A stretch of 64,000 bases of DNA from Kordia sp. SMS9 (GTDB lineage: Bacteria; Bacteroidota; Bacteroidia; Flavobacteriales; Flavobacteriaceae). The stretch spans positions 4,976,001 through 5,040,000 of the forward strand of contig NZ_CP031153.1 of assembly GCF_003352465.1 (NCBI RefSeq), read 5' to 3'. Positions 53,319 through 61,647 of this stretch are shown here, piece by piece. Below the pieces are notes generated by a model, which was given only the letters and a program-made list of their open reading frames with translations, did no database searches and was not told the origin of the DNA. A program made the position numbers and the translations under genes. Each line of letters begins with the position of its first letter. Position 1 is the stretch's first letter.

Positions 53319-54182
53319 CTTTTCATAACTGTTATGAATCAAAATAATCGCCAATCCAAAAATGACAGCAGAAACAATTAGAATAGTACTAATGAGTCCG
53401 CTAACACCAAAAGAGATTCTAATTAATATCGTAGAAACAATAAAACCAGAGTTTCGAATGATTTTATGGAATTGATCGGTGTAAAAGAAAGAAATGAGCA
53501 ATAAAACAACATCTACCAATATTAAGACGGTGAAGAATTCGTCAAAGAATAAGTTATTGATACTTTCAAACGAAGGCAATGTGTTTTGCGAAATTGAAAT
53601 TCCCAAACACCAATCTATCAACGTATATGCTGCCATGATGAAGAACAATGGAATTAAAAAAACGGCAATCCAACGTTTGTTGTTGATGAAGCGCTGTAAC
53701 TTTTCTTTGGGAATTCCTTGATGCTGCTGCTTTATCTTTCCCTGTTTTTGAAATTGATAGATGAGATAAAACAAAATTAAAGACGCCAAAATATCATAGG
53801 TAAACTGCAAATCGCCCTTAATTTCAAACCAATCAGTAGAAAGTTCTAACAATGACAAATCTTTAAAAAGCTTTCGAATGATAATGAGCGTAATGATTTC
53901 ATATTGTTTGGTAATATAGGTTGTAAACGATTTGGGCAAATAGTAAATCAATAAATACACTTCATAAATTAAAATAAAAGAAAATGGTGTGTAAATAGCC
54001 GAAATCGGATTTTGCAACAATTCTGCATCTTTTGGTAGATGGATCAAATCGAAACTCGTTAAATATATCAACGCCAAATGCACAAAGAAACTCGCAAGTG
54101 CAATGTAGAGAATGATTTTTTCCGTCTTTTTTTTGGTAACTTCTGAAAGTAAAAAAGAATGTGCCTTTTGTAAAAAGTTCAT
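53301..54182 (-). CDS. Multi-pass membrane protein, 293 aa, unknown
   Basis: Six or seven predicted helices (about 25-45, 65-88, 135-155, 175-197, 215-235, 255-285). No recognised family; a Lys/Gln-rich loop (QFQKQGKIKQQHQGIPKEKLQ) lies near 150-170. Its C-terminus (YEKSFVKL plus stop) is encoded by REP copy D, so the end of the gene may have been rewritten by REP insertion. Between REP copies D and E. Confidence 0.7.
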   Translation of the reverse strand: MNFLQKAHSFLLSEVTKKKTEKIILYIALASFFVHLALIYLTSFDLIHLPKDAELLQNPISAIYTPFSFILIYEVYLLIYYLPKSFTTYITKQYEIITLIIIRKLFKDLSLLELSTDWFEIKGDLQFTYDILASLILFYLIYQFQKQGKIKQQHQGIPKEKLQRFINNKRWIAVFLIPLFFIMAAYTLIDWCLGISISQNTLPSFESINNLFFDEFFTVLILVDVVLLLISFFYTDQFHKIIRNSGFIVSTILIRISFGVSGLISTILIVSAVIFGLAIILIHNSYEKSFVKL

Positions 54183-54321
54183 TGTTGGTGGGTTTAGTTA
54201 TGTACGCTGTGGTGTAGTTTTGTGTGTAAAAGGAAAGATGTTGTAAACACATCAAACCACTAGAAAATTTACCGAACCTTTTATTTTAAGACTTTATAAA
54301 GATACGGAATAAATACAACAT

Positions 54322-54357
54322 AGCGCTTTGTAAAGTCTCCCGACTTTACAAAGCGCT
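54322..54357. repeat. REP palindrome copy E, perfect 16-bp stem
   Basis: AGCGCTTTGTAAAGTC, loop TCCC, then the exact complement GACTTTACAAAGCGCT. It is the longest and best-conserved copy and has the opposite orientation to copy C (loop TCCC against GGGA). Confidence 0.8.
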
Positions 54358-54443
54358 TATCTTAACATCTTCCTTATGTTAAATAGGGGAAGCACTTATT
54401 CAAAAAGGGTGATTTTCCTACTTCGCAAGCTTCTGACTTCCAA

Positions 54444-54451
54444 TACTTTTG
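54444..54451 (+). promoter_or_regulatory. Putative -7 box of the 84-aa gene
   Basis: TACTTTTG fits TAnnTTTG, 34 bases before the ATG. Confidence 0.45.
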
Positions 54452-54484
54452 TATCATTATTATTAACCATTAAAGAAAAAAGTT

Positions 54485-54739
54485 ATGCCACATCATCCAC
54501 AAGGAACCAAAGGTTGGACCAAATTGAATTCGTATCAAGCAGTTTGGGATCCAAAAGTAGATCTAGGAAAGTTTTATTTTACAGATTTTAGAAACAATCG
54601 TAAAGAAACACCATACATGAACGCCGAAAATTTTGCGCGCGTTATTGACATTCTTCGCAATGAAACACCTGTATACGGAAACGCAAGTACAGGTTCAGTA
54701 ACAACGCAAACTGAAGCTGTAGGAGAAGAAGAAAGCTAG
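54485..54739 (+). CDS. Small hypothetical protein, 84 aa
   Basis: Soluble, no signal peptide. Features: MPHHPQGTKGWTKL, VDLGKFYFTDF and MNAENFARVIDIL; the last 20 residues are a low-complexity Ser/Thr/Glu tail. No family recognised. It has its own promoter box and terminator, so it is a single-gene transcript and probably real. Confidence 0.7.
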   Translation: MPHHPQGTKGWTKLNSYQAVWDPKVDLGKFYFTDFRNNRKETPYMNAENFARVIDILRNETPVYGNASTGSVTTQTEAVGEEES

Positions 54740-54766
54740 ACGTTCACTATGCATACCAAAAAAGAG

Positions 54767-54793
54767 AGTCCAACCGCTGCGTTGGACTTTTTT
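54767..54793 (+). terminator. Terminator of the 84-aa gene
   Basis: AGTCCAAC, loop CGCTGC, GTTGGACT, then six Ts: a perfect 8-bp stem. Confidence 0.88.
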
Positions 54794-54858
54794 ATGTCTA
54801 ATTGCTTTTGATTGAAATTATTTTGTGATTGCAACGACCATAAACGTGTAAAATACGT

Positions 54859-54866
54859 TAATTTTG
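54859..54866 (+). promoter_or_regulatory. Putative -7 box of the methyltransferase/ZIP operon
   Basis: TAATTTTG fits TAnnTTTG. Transcription from here would start near 54872 and give a leader of about 150 bases that contains the structured region 54894-55011. Confidence 0.45.
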
Positions 54867-54893
54867 CACTTTCAATAATTATAGTTACAAATT

Positions 54894-55011
54894 GGGTTAA
54901 GGATAGGAGCATTTGTTTGAGCTCTTTTGTGTGGCATTTTTGCCTACGCAAGAATGGCATCACAAAAAGCGAATGCGGATAACCTGACCTTCAAGAAATT
55001 GAAGGAAACCC
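54894..55011 (+). promoter_or_regulatory. Structured leader RNA (riboswitch-like) before the methyltransferase/ZIP operon
   Basis: Three hairpins are enclosed by a closing stem GGGTT (54894-54898) / AACCC (55007-55011). Arm 1: GAGC (54907-54910) with GCTC (54921-54924). Arm 2, the longest: TTTTGTG (54925-54931) with CACAAAA (54961-54967), internal loop TGG/GCAT, then CATTTTTGC (54935-54943) with GCAAGAATG (54948-54956) and loop CTAC. Arm 3: CCTTCAA (54988-54994) with TTGAAGG (54999-55005), GNRA loop GAAA. The fold ends 13 bases before the ATG. The architecture (multi-branch junction with a GNRA-capped arm just before the start codon) is like a translational riboswitch. I do not recognise it as a described class. 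All pairings were found by eye. Confidence 0.6.
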
Positions 55012-55024
55012 CAGAAAAAATATT

Positions 55025-55756
55025 ATGCAAACAGAAAACACTACTTGGTACGCGTCGTGGTTTGACACTCCGTATTATCATATTTTATATAAAGATAGAG
55101 ACTATGACGAAGCGGAAGCCTTTATGAAACATCTGGTGGAGTTTTTAAACCTTCCAGAAGGAGGCACTATTTTAGACTTGGCATGTGGAAAAGGCAGACA
55201 TTCCGTGTTTTTGAACAAAATGGGCTACGATGTTACAGGTGTCGATTTGTCTCCAAATAGTATTGAATATGCCTCTCAATTTGCCAATGACACACTTCGG
55301 TTTGAAGTACATGATATGTGCAAACCCTATCCAAAACAGTTTGATGCCGTATATAATCTTTTTACCAGTTTTGGCTATTTTGAACATGAATCCGATAATT
55401 TGCGTACACTGAAATCTATTAAAGCCGAACTAAATGAAACTGGTTTTGGTGTAATTGATTTCTTAAATGCCGATTATGTGATTGAAAATTTAGTCGAAAA
55501 TGAAATTAAGGAAGTGGACGGAATTGTATTTCGCTTGCATCGCTATGTAGAAGACGGTTTTATCTACAAAGACATTCGTTTTGAAGCCGACGGACGCGAT
55601 CATCAGTATACGGAAAAAGTAAAAGCTTTAACCTTACAAAATTTTGAATCGTATTTTACTGCGGCTGATATTGATTTATTAGCTATTTTTGGTGATTATA
55701 GTTTGGGCAAGTTTGACAAAAAAACGTCTACCCGACTAATTATGATTTTTAAATGA
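55025..55756 (+). CDS. Class I SAM-dependent methyltransferase
   Basis: 243 residues. Motif I (ILDLACGKGRHSVFL), motif II-like (VTGVDLSPNSIEYA) and FDAVYNLFTSFGYF are present; the SAM pocket is intact. Similar proteins are annotated only generally (Methyltransf_25 group); target unknown. Its stop overlaps the start of the ZIP gene by four bases (ATGA). Upstream lies a long structured leader. Confidence 0.85.
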   Translation: MQTENTTWYASWFDTPYYHILYKDRDYDEAEAFMKHLVEFLNLPEGGTILDLACGKGRHSVFLNKMGYDVTGVDLSPNSIEYASQFANDTLRFEVHDMCKPYPKQFDAVYNLFTSFGYFEHESDNLRTLKSIKAELNETGFGVIDFLNADYVIENLVENEIKEVDGIVFRLHRYVEDGFIYKDIRFEADGRDHQYTEKVKALTLQNFESYFTAADIDLLAIFGDYSLGKFDKKTSTRLIMIFK

Positions 55757-56424
55757 TGCATTATTTATTACCCATCTTAGCCGTAGTACTAGGTTTTCTC
55801 TTCGTAACCGTATTTAAACTACGCGAAAAGCAACACATGAAGTTATTGCTAGCATTTAGCGGTGCATTTTTATTAGCAATTACCGTTTTTAACTTATTAC
55901 CCAATGTTTTTGGAGACTATAAAAGCAGTTACGGAATTTTTGTCATGGCAGGAATTCTATTGCAAATATTTTTAGAATTTTTCTCTAAAGGTGCCGAACA
56001 TGGACATGTACATATTCATAAAAATCAAACTGCATTTCCGTGGTTGTTATTTGTAAGTTTGAGCATTCACGCGATTTTAGAAGGTTTTCCAATGCACCAT
56101 CACGATCATTTGCTTTGGGGAATTGTAGTACATAAAATTCCAATTGCCATTATATTGACAACGTTTTTTTATAAAAGCAACATGTCCAAAGCTTCTATTT
56201 TAACTTTTTTGATATTATTTGCATTTATGACGCCTTTGGGAAGCTTCTTATCAGAACAGTTGACCTTTTTAGAAATGTATCAAAATGAAATTTCAGCATT
56301 GGTCATCGGAATCTTTTTACACATTTCAACGACAATATTGTTTGAAAGCTCCGAAGGTCATAAGTTCAATTTGACAAAGTTATTGGTAATTATTACAGCC
56401 ACAGTAATTGCTTATTTTATATAA
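55753..56424 (+). CDS. ZIP family metal transporter
   Basis: 223 residues with about eight helices. A His-rich variable loop (GAEHGHVHIHKNQ) and the signature helices SIHAILEGFPMHHHDH and HKIPIAIIL are diagnostic of ZIP permeases importing zinc, iron or manganese. Translation coupled to the methyltransferase. The His-rich segments suggest a divalent metal substrate; which one is unknown. Confidence 0.9.
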   Translation: MMHYLLPILAVVLGFLFVTVFKLREKQHMKLLLAFSGAFLLAITVFNLLPNVFGDYKSSYGIFVMAGILLQIFLEFFSKGAEHGHVHIHKNQTAFPWLLFVSLSIHAILEGFPMHHHDHLLWGIVVHKIPIAIILTTFFYKSNMSKASILTFLILFAFMTPLGSFLSEQLTFLEMYQNEISALVIGIFLHISTTILFESSEGHKFNLTKLLVIITATVIAYFI

Positions 56425-56432
56425 TACCAATG

Positions 56433-56810
56433 CTACCATTCCGCTATTTTAGTTTGTACTGAGAAACGCAAGTATCTATGATATTCATTGTCCGTTTCAA
56501 TAGTTATTAATTTCTTTTGCTTTCCACTAAACCCTTTTGTGTCGAATGCTACTTGTATTTCCATAGATTCATTGGGTTTTACAAGCGTTTTTGTATGTGT
56601 GGTTGTCACACATTTACAACTCGATTTTATATCAATAATTTTTAAAGGAACATCAAATAAATTTTTGATTGAAAATGTTGTTTTTAGAACTTCATTGCCT
56701 TCCGTATATCCAAAATCATACGTAGAATTTGTAAAGTAAAATTGAGGTTCTTTTTTATTAAATGTACAACTGACTACGAATACTACCATCAAAATTACTA
56801 CTATTTTCAT
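56433..56810 (-). CDS. DUF1573 lipoprotein
   Basis: The frame begins earlier, but the ATG at 56810 gives a signal peptide with lipobox VVSC (Cys 15) and 125 residues. The mature part (NSTYDFGYTEGNEVLKT, FSIKNLFDVPLKI, IKSSCKCVTTTHTK, VKPNESMEIQVAFDTKGFSGKQ by key parts) is the DUF1573 Ig-like domain, including the conserved SSCxC. Function unknown; probable outer-membrane or periplasmic lipoprotein. Convergent with the ZIP gene. Confidence 0.85.
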   Translation of the reverse strand: MKIVVILMVVFVVSCTFNKKEPQFYFTNSTYDFGYTEGNEVLKTTFSIKNLFDVPLKIIDIKSSCKCVTTTHTKTLVKPNESMEIQVAFDTKGFSGKQKKLITIETDNEYHRYLRFSVQTKIAEW

Positions 56811-57051
56811 CAATTTAAGATTGTTTAGGTGTCGAATGTGCTGTTGTATATTCATGTATAATGACTTTTATTTCTATATAGCTTACAAACTTTTAATAGT
56901 TTTCTATGGAGTAGTAAACACTTTCAAAAATATAATATCTTTGGTGAATTCTTGGAATATATTATTTTAAAAACATGTATATATTCTAAAAAAGAAAAGA
57001 ACGTTGTTTACTTAGAGAGTTCGTGTCACACTTCAATAAATTCAGTGTAGA

Positions 57052-57126
57052 AGCACGGAATGAAAAAACAGTATTGTTTCATAATAGGTTCCGTATTTAG
57101 CACGGAATGAAAAAATTGCATTGTTT
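57052..57126 (+). repeat. Direct repeat upstream of the DUF4268 gene
   Basis: Two 28-base copies (57052-57079 and 57099-57126) share AGCACGGAATGAAAAAA and ATTGTTT, with three mismatches, at 47-base spacing. The second copy runs into the start codon. Between them TTCCGT (57089-57094) and ACGGAA (57102-57107) can pair. Confidence 0.6.
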
Positions 57127-57127
57127 A

Positions 57128-57556
57128 ATGTTTAGTAAAGCAGAATCACGAAAATTACGACAAGACTTTTGGACTTCGTTTGGAAAGTCATTTCCACGAA
57201 AGTGGATTTTGTACAATACCAAGATTCGCGATTTTTCGTTTAAGTTTTATTTTGACAAGAAAAAAGCCATGGTTTCACTCGATATTGAAGATTATAATAT
57301 TGAAAATCGCATCAAATATTGGGATAAGATGCTTTCCTTAAAAGCAATTTTGACAAACGAATTTCTGCCAGATGCTATATTTGATGAAGCCTATATTTTA
57401 GACAACGGCAAGGAAATCTCCAGAATTTACTTAGAAATACACAACGTTTCCATTCACAATAAAAATACGTGGCAAGAAACGATGGTCTTCTTAAACGAAA
57501 CCATGCAACAGTTTGAAGCATTCTACTACGAATATGAAGATTTTATAAAAGCGTGA
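57128..57556 (+). CDS. DUF4268 family protein
   Basis: The ATG at 57128 (MFSKAESRKLRQDFWTSFG) is preferred over 57107 because the earlier codons lie in a direct repeat. 142 residues. FWTSFGK, RKWILYNTKIRDFSFKF, AMVSLDIED and TWQETMVFLNETM are DUF4268 features; in other bacteria the domain occurs in nuclease-like or restriction-linked proteins, but here it stands alone and the job is unknown. Confidence 0.82.
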   Translation: MFSKAESRKLRQDFWTSFGKSFPRKWILYNTKIRDFSFKFYFDKKKAMVSLDIEDYNIENRIKYWDKMLSLKAILTNEFLPDAIFDEAYILDNGKEISRIYLEIHNVSIHNKNTWQETMVFLNETMQQFEAFYYEYEDFIKA

Positions 57557-57904
57557 CTTCGACTAAGCTCAGTTGTTTTTTTAGATTTTTAGACTGCTTC
57601 GCTTAGTATTATGGTATCGCTTTGCTTTGGTATTTTGGTATCAGCTTTGCCTTTTGGTAAGTAACTTTTTGTATGAAACTTCATTTTCAAATCATCAAAT
57701 CACTGCTTATGTGAGATTTGCAATCTCGTGTAAAGTTGAAACGATAACGATGCAAATAAAATTTTGTTTTAGATGAACACATACTCTTTCTTTTTCATTT
57801 CCATAGAAAAGTCATACTTATATTACAAGTATCTACATTTTTCACTAACTTCATAGATTAATTTACCAACATATAATTATTAATCACCTAAAAAAACCAA
57901 CATC
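57557..57904. other. Intergenic region with degenerate repeats
   Basis: 348 bases. It starts with a GACTTCGACTAAGCTCAG repeat (57555-57575), continues with low-complexity GCTTCGCTTAG/GCTTTGCTTTGG stretches to about 57660 and is otherwise AT-rich. No gene was found. Confidence 0.5.
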
Positions 57905-59791
57905 ATGGACAAAAGTAAAGCGGCGTCAACTATGACCTTTTTACGCAAAACAGATAAAAATGGTGGCGAACTGGAAATGTTCGTTACAGATATAGAAAAC
58001 ACTGAAATTTTAGAACGGAAAAAAGGTACTTCACTTTTCTCTGAGAATATTGGCGAAAACGAAGAAGTCATTGTCATTGGCGCAGGTGTCGCCGGATTGT
58101 CCATTGCGTATGAATTGCTAAAACACACAAAGTTTACCGTGACGGTTTTGGAAGCACAAAATAGAATTGGCGGACGTAGTTTAACAGTTCGACCAGGCGA
58201 TAGTTTTACGGAAAATCCAGAGAATAAACCTAATACAAGTTACACGCAAACCTGCAATTTTACGGTGGAAGACATGTACAATCTACCATATCTAAATTGT
58301 GGTCCAGGACGAATTCCATCTGCACACCGCGATGTGTTGAATTATTGTAAAACATTAGGCGTGAAGCTGGAAGTATATGTGATGCAAAGTCGTTCCAATG
58401 TGGTATACGACGGTAAAAGTTTTGTGGATGCGAAAGGAAATGCGAAAACCATTGTAAACCGCAGATTGGCAAACGATCCACGAGGTTATTTTTCGCAGTT
58501 TTTATATGCACTGCCTGAATTATTGAAAGTCATTGAAGAAAGTCCTGATCCTACGAAATACGAAAAGTTTTTAGGTTTTGTGCAACCTTTAATGAAAGCG
58601 TTAGACGCGAATGAAGATAATGAAGACAAATTTAAACAATGGTTGAAAAAGTTTGGTGATATCAGTGAAAGCGGCATTTTTGAAAAAACATCGCGTTCAG
58701 GCTATACAGAATTGCCTGGAAAGACGATGTTGGGCGAAGAAGAAAACATTCAACCAAAACTCGATTTTACACAAATGCTTGAATCCGAATTTTGGAATTT
58801 AAGCTTTTATCAACCTGACGACTTTTTATGGCAACAAACTTCTTTTCAGCCTGTTGGCGGAATGGACATGTTTGTCAAAGCCCTAGCCGTTGAAGTACAA
58901 AAATTAGGTGGAACTATCATACTAAACGCGCCTGTTACTAAAATTTCTAGAACGGATCATACATATTCAGTAAGTTATCAAAGTGGCGAAACGATTGAAA
59001 CAAAAACAGCACACAATTGTTTTAGCAACATGCCAATTCCACTTTTACAAGATAAAATTACTAAAGGATTATTTAAAAATGCTGATTTTGAAAAAGCACT
59101 AGATATTGTGTTTAATCACAAAGAATTTTTACGTCCAACAGTAAAAGTAGGTTGGCAAAGTAAGCGGAAATATTGGCAAGATCCCACAGATAAAAACACG
59201 ATTCCAATTTTTGGAGGAATTTCATGGACGAGTCATCCCATGGTACAAATGTGGTATCCGTCCAACGATTACCATCAAAACTTAGGTATTTTGACAGGTA
59301 CGTATAATTTTGCAGGCAATGCCGTAACCTGGGGAGATCACGATCCGCAATGGCGTTTGGACAAAGCTAGAGAAGGTGCAGCATTGTTACATGGAAAAGA
59401 ATTTGCAGAACAATTGAGTCATGGATTGACAGTTGCTTGGCAAAATATTAAAACACAACGCGGCGGCTGGGTAGATTGGACAAAGATTGACGACCAAACC
59501 AAAGATCCAGATTTGAATTACCATCAAATTCTTCGTATTAGAAAAAGGAATATTTTACAACGTGCCGAACACGCACCACATGAATCTGCCGAATGGGTGT
59601 ATAATACGCTACAAGAAGGCGACGACGGATTTTATATTGTAGGCGATCAATTGTCTGCATTGCCAGGTTGGCAAGAAGGCGCTGTTTCGTCCGCATTGAT
59701 TGCTTTTGGATTGTGTGTAAAAATGGAAGGTTTTAGCGCACCAAAATTACGCCAAGTTCCCTTTACTGCGCAATTGGTGGAAGGAAGATAG
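57905..59791 (+). CDS. Flavin monoamine oxidase / L-amino-acid oxidase family
   Basis: 628 residues. A 50-residue N-terminal extension (hydrophilic, no signal peptide) precedes the FAD motif VIVIGAGVAGLSIAYELL and EAQNRIGGRS. The substrate side carries LNCGPGRIPSAHRDVLNY; the C-terminal signature YIVGDQLSALPGWQEGAVSSALIA is that of FAD-dependent amine/amino-acid oxidases. It would oxidise an amine or amino acid to an imine with H2O2; substrate not predictable. Followed by a strong terminator, so monocistronic. Confidence 0.86.
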   Translation: MDKSKAASTMTFLRKTDKNGGELEMFVTDIENTEILERKKGTSLFSENIGENEEVIVIGAGVAGLSIAYELLKHTKFTVTVLEAQNRIGGRSLTVRPGDSFTENPENKPNTSYTQTCNFTVEDMYNLPYLNCGPGRIPSAHRDVLNYCKTLGVKLEVYVMQSRSNVVYDGKSFVDAKGNAKTIVNRRLANDPRGYFSQFLYALPELLKVIEESPDPTKYEKFLGFVQPLMKALDANEDNEDKFKQWLKKFGDISESGIFEKTSRSGYTELPGKTMLGEEENIQPKLDFTQMLESEFWNLSFYQPDDFLWQQTSFQPVGGMDMFVKALAVEVQKLGGTIILNAPVTKISRTDHTYSVSYQSGETIETKTAHNCFSNMPIPLLQDKITKGLFKNADFEKALDIVFNHKEFLRPTVKVGWQSKRKYWQDPTDKNTIPIFGGISWTSHPMVQMWYPSNDYHQNLGILTGTYNFAGNAVTWGDHDPQWRLDKAREGAALLHGKEFAEQLSHGLTVAWQNIKTQRGGWVDWTKIDDQTKDPDLNYHQILRIRKRNILQRAEHAPHESAEWVYNTLQEGDDGFYIVGDQLSALPGWQEGAVSSALIAFGLCVKMEGFSAPKLRQVPFTAQLVEGR

Positions 59792-59812
59792 TGTATATTC
59801 TCTATCACAATT

Positions 59813-59875
59813 ATCAAATCGAGTAGTATATAATTTAAACATATTTTCAATACTACTCGATTTGATATTGTTTTT
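59813..59875 (+). terminator. Terminator of the amine oxidase gene
   Basis: A perfect 17-bp stem (arms 59813-59829 and 59850-59866, starting ATCAAATCGAGTAG) with a 20-base loop, followed by a short T run (59871-59875). Confidence 0.75.
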
Positions 59876-59928
59876 ATATGTAATACATTCTTACATTAAA
59901 AAATTGGTACACTGTTACATTTAAAAAA

Positions 59929-60369
59929 TTATACTTTTTTGATAACATACGTTACAATTCCCCAAACGAGTAATTGTTTGTCTTCCGTAATTTTTATGGG
60001 TTTGTAGCTTTCGTTTGCAGGCATCAAATAGACACATTCACTGGTTATTTTGAGTCGCTTAACGGTAAATTCACCATCCACATAACATACTGCAATTTTA
60101 CCATCTTTTGGCGGTATTTTTTTATCGATGACTAATAAATCATCATGATCCAATCCTGCGCCAATCATAGATTCACCATTGACACGTGCATAATATGTAG
60201 TGCGTTTGTCGTTCACTAACTCTTCATCCAAACTGATGCGTTTGTTTCTAAAATCATCTGCAGGTGAAGGAAATCCCGCAGAAATTCCTGCTTCTACATA
60301 TTCAAGTTGTATGTCTCCTTTGATGGATTTGTAAAACGTCAGTAATTTATCATTCCCGTACTTCTTCAT
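59929..60369 (-). CDS. umuD: UmuD-like error-prone polymerase subunit (S24)
   Basis: The frame begins at a TTG, but the ATG at 60369 is preferred, giving 146 residues. The autocleavage site lies at A31-G32 (SAGFPSP), the catalytic Ser is S67 (NGESM) and the Lys K104 (FTVKRL), so self-cleavage should work. Cleaved UmuD' binds UmuC to form DNA polymerase V after DNA damage. It lies 12 bases downstream of umuC on the same strand, i.e. in reverse of the usual umuD-umuC order. Confidence 0.92.
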   Translation of the reverse strand: MKKYGNDKLLTFYKSIKGDIQLEYVEAGISAGFPSPADDFRNKRISLDEELVNDKRTTYYARVNGESMIGAGLDHDDLLVIDKKIPPKDGKIAVCYVDGEFTVKRLKITSECVYLMPANESYKPIKITEDKQLLVWGIVTYVIKKV

Positions 60370-60381
60370 CGTGCTTTTCAA

Positions 60382-61647
60382 TTAAATCGTATCACAGTTT
60401 AGTTTGATAATATCACTAAATTTTGTGGTGTATTCGGGCGATAAATAGGCTTGTCTCATTTTCCATGTTCGTTGCAAATCTTGATTCGCCATTTTTATTT
60501 TTTGCCGTCCAAATTTATCATTCAAGTTGTCCATGGCTGCCATTAACTTTGTATGTTTTGGATCTTCATTTTGAAATAAATCCAATTGTAATGCATCCGT
60601 TTTGATCAATCCTGTTAAAATAACACCTGCTTTTTTGTATTGAATGCCAGGTTTAAAAATATCTTCTAGTGCTTTCAATGCATATTTATTAATAATGAAT
60701 GTAGAATTGGTAGCATACGGCAATGTGACCATTCTTTTGGCTCTGTAATAAGAATCAGTACGTTTGTTGCGATCGCTTTTCAGGTAAATCATCACAACAT
60801 TACATGAAGAGTTTTGCATCCGTAATTTTTCAGCACAACGAGAAGCAAACGTCACAATGCGTTCTTTCATGTTTTCACGATCCGAAAAGGTAAATTCAAA
60901 GCTTCGCGTCGTTGCAATGGCTTTTTTGTTTTGCACTTCGTCTTCCAATAAAATTGTTGGTTCGCCTTCCAAATCTTTTTTGAGTCGCAATCCTACAATC
61001 GACATATTTCGCTTTACCCAATCATCTGACAGTTGTGTAAACTCATACGCAGTTTGCACGCCTTTGATTTGTAAGCGTTTGGCATTTCCGGCACCAATTC
61101 CCCAAATAGCACTTGCAGGCAACCATTTGAGCATTTTTATTCGTTTTTCTTCTGAATCAATGATATGAGAACCGTGTGTTCGTTCAGGAAACTTTTTAGC
61201 AATATTATTTGCCGCTTTGGAAAGTGCTTTTGTGGGTGCAATTCCAACACTTACAGGAATTCCAGTACATTGGTAAATGTATTTTTTTATGTTGTGACCT
61301 ACAGTTTGATAATCGTCCGAATGTGGAAGTTTTAAAAAGGCTTCATCAATACTATAGACTTCTACTTCTGGTGAAAAATCTTCAAGAAGTTTCATGACGC
61401 GTTCACTCATATCGCCATATAACGAATAATTAGAAGAGCGGATTTGAATGTTTTTTTCAGCAATCATCTCTTTATATTTAAATAACGGTGCGCCCATAGG
61501 AATTCCCAGGGCTTTTGCTTCTTTACTTCGGGAAATAACACAGCCATCATTGTTGGACAAAATTGCCAGCGGCTTGTCTATCAAACTTGGATCAAATGCT
61601 CTTTCGCACGACGCGTAAAAGCTATTACAGTCAATAATTGCATACAT
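60382..61647 (-). CDS. umuC: UmuC-like Y-family translesion DNA polymerase
   Basis: 421 residues. N-terminal YAIIDCNSFYASCE supplies the first catalytic Asp; VEVYSIDEAFL carries the second acidic pair. GIPVSVGIAPTKALSKAANN and IWGIGAGNAKRLQ (HhH) follow, then the little-finger domain. This is the catalytic subunit of polymerase V, active in SOS mutagenesis. First gene of a umuC-umuD operon. A spacer with a TTGTAAGCTTGTAA stretch upstream was looked at as a LexA-type site but not supported. Confidence 0.93.
   Translation of the reverse strand: MYAIIDCNSFYASCERAFDPSLIDKPLAILSNNDGCVISRSKEAKALGIPMGAPLFKYKEMIAEKNIQIRSSNYSLYGDMSERVMKLLEDFSPEVEVYSIDEAFLKLPHSDDYQTVGHNIKKYIYQCTGIPVSVGIAPTKALSKAANNIAKKFPERTHGSHIIDSEEKRIKMLKWLPASAIWGIGAGNAKRLQIKGVQTAYEFTQLSDDWVKRNMSIVGLRLKKDLEGEPTILLEDEVQNKKAIATTRSFEFTFSDRENMKERIVTFASRCAEKLRMQNSSCNVVMIYLKSDRNKRTDSYYRAKRMVTLPYATNSTFIINKYALKALEDIFKPGIQYKKAGVILTGLIKTDALQLDLFQNEDPKHTKLMAAMDNLNDKFGRQKIKMANQDLQRTWKMRQAYLSPEYTTKFSDIIKLNCDTI

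Noticed and set aside
54927..55127. A 66-codon frame from a TTG overlapping the methyltransferase start, with a plausible-looking peptide segment.
   Set aside because: It begins inside the structured leader, overlaps the methyltransferase gene by about 100 bases in another frame and has no recognised family; the base pairing explains the sequence better.
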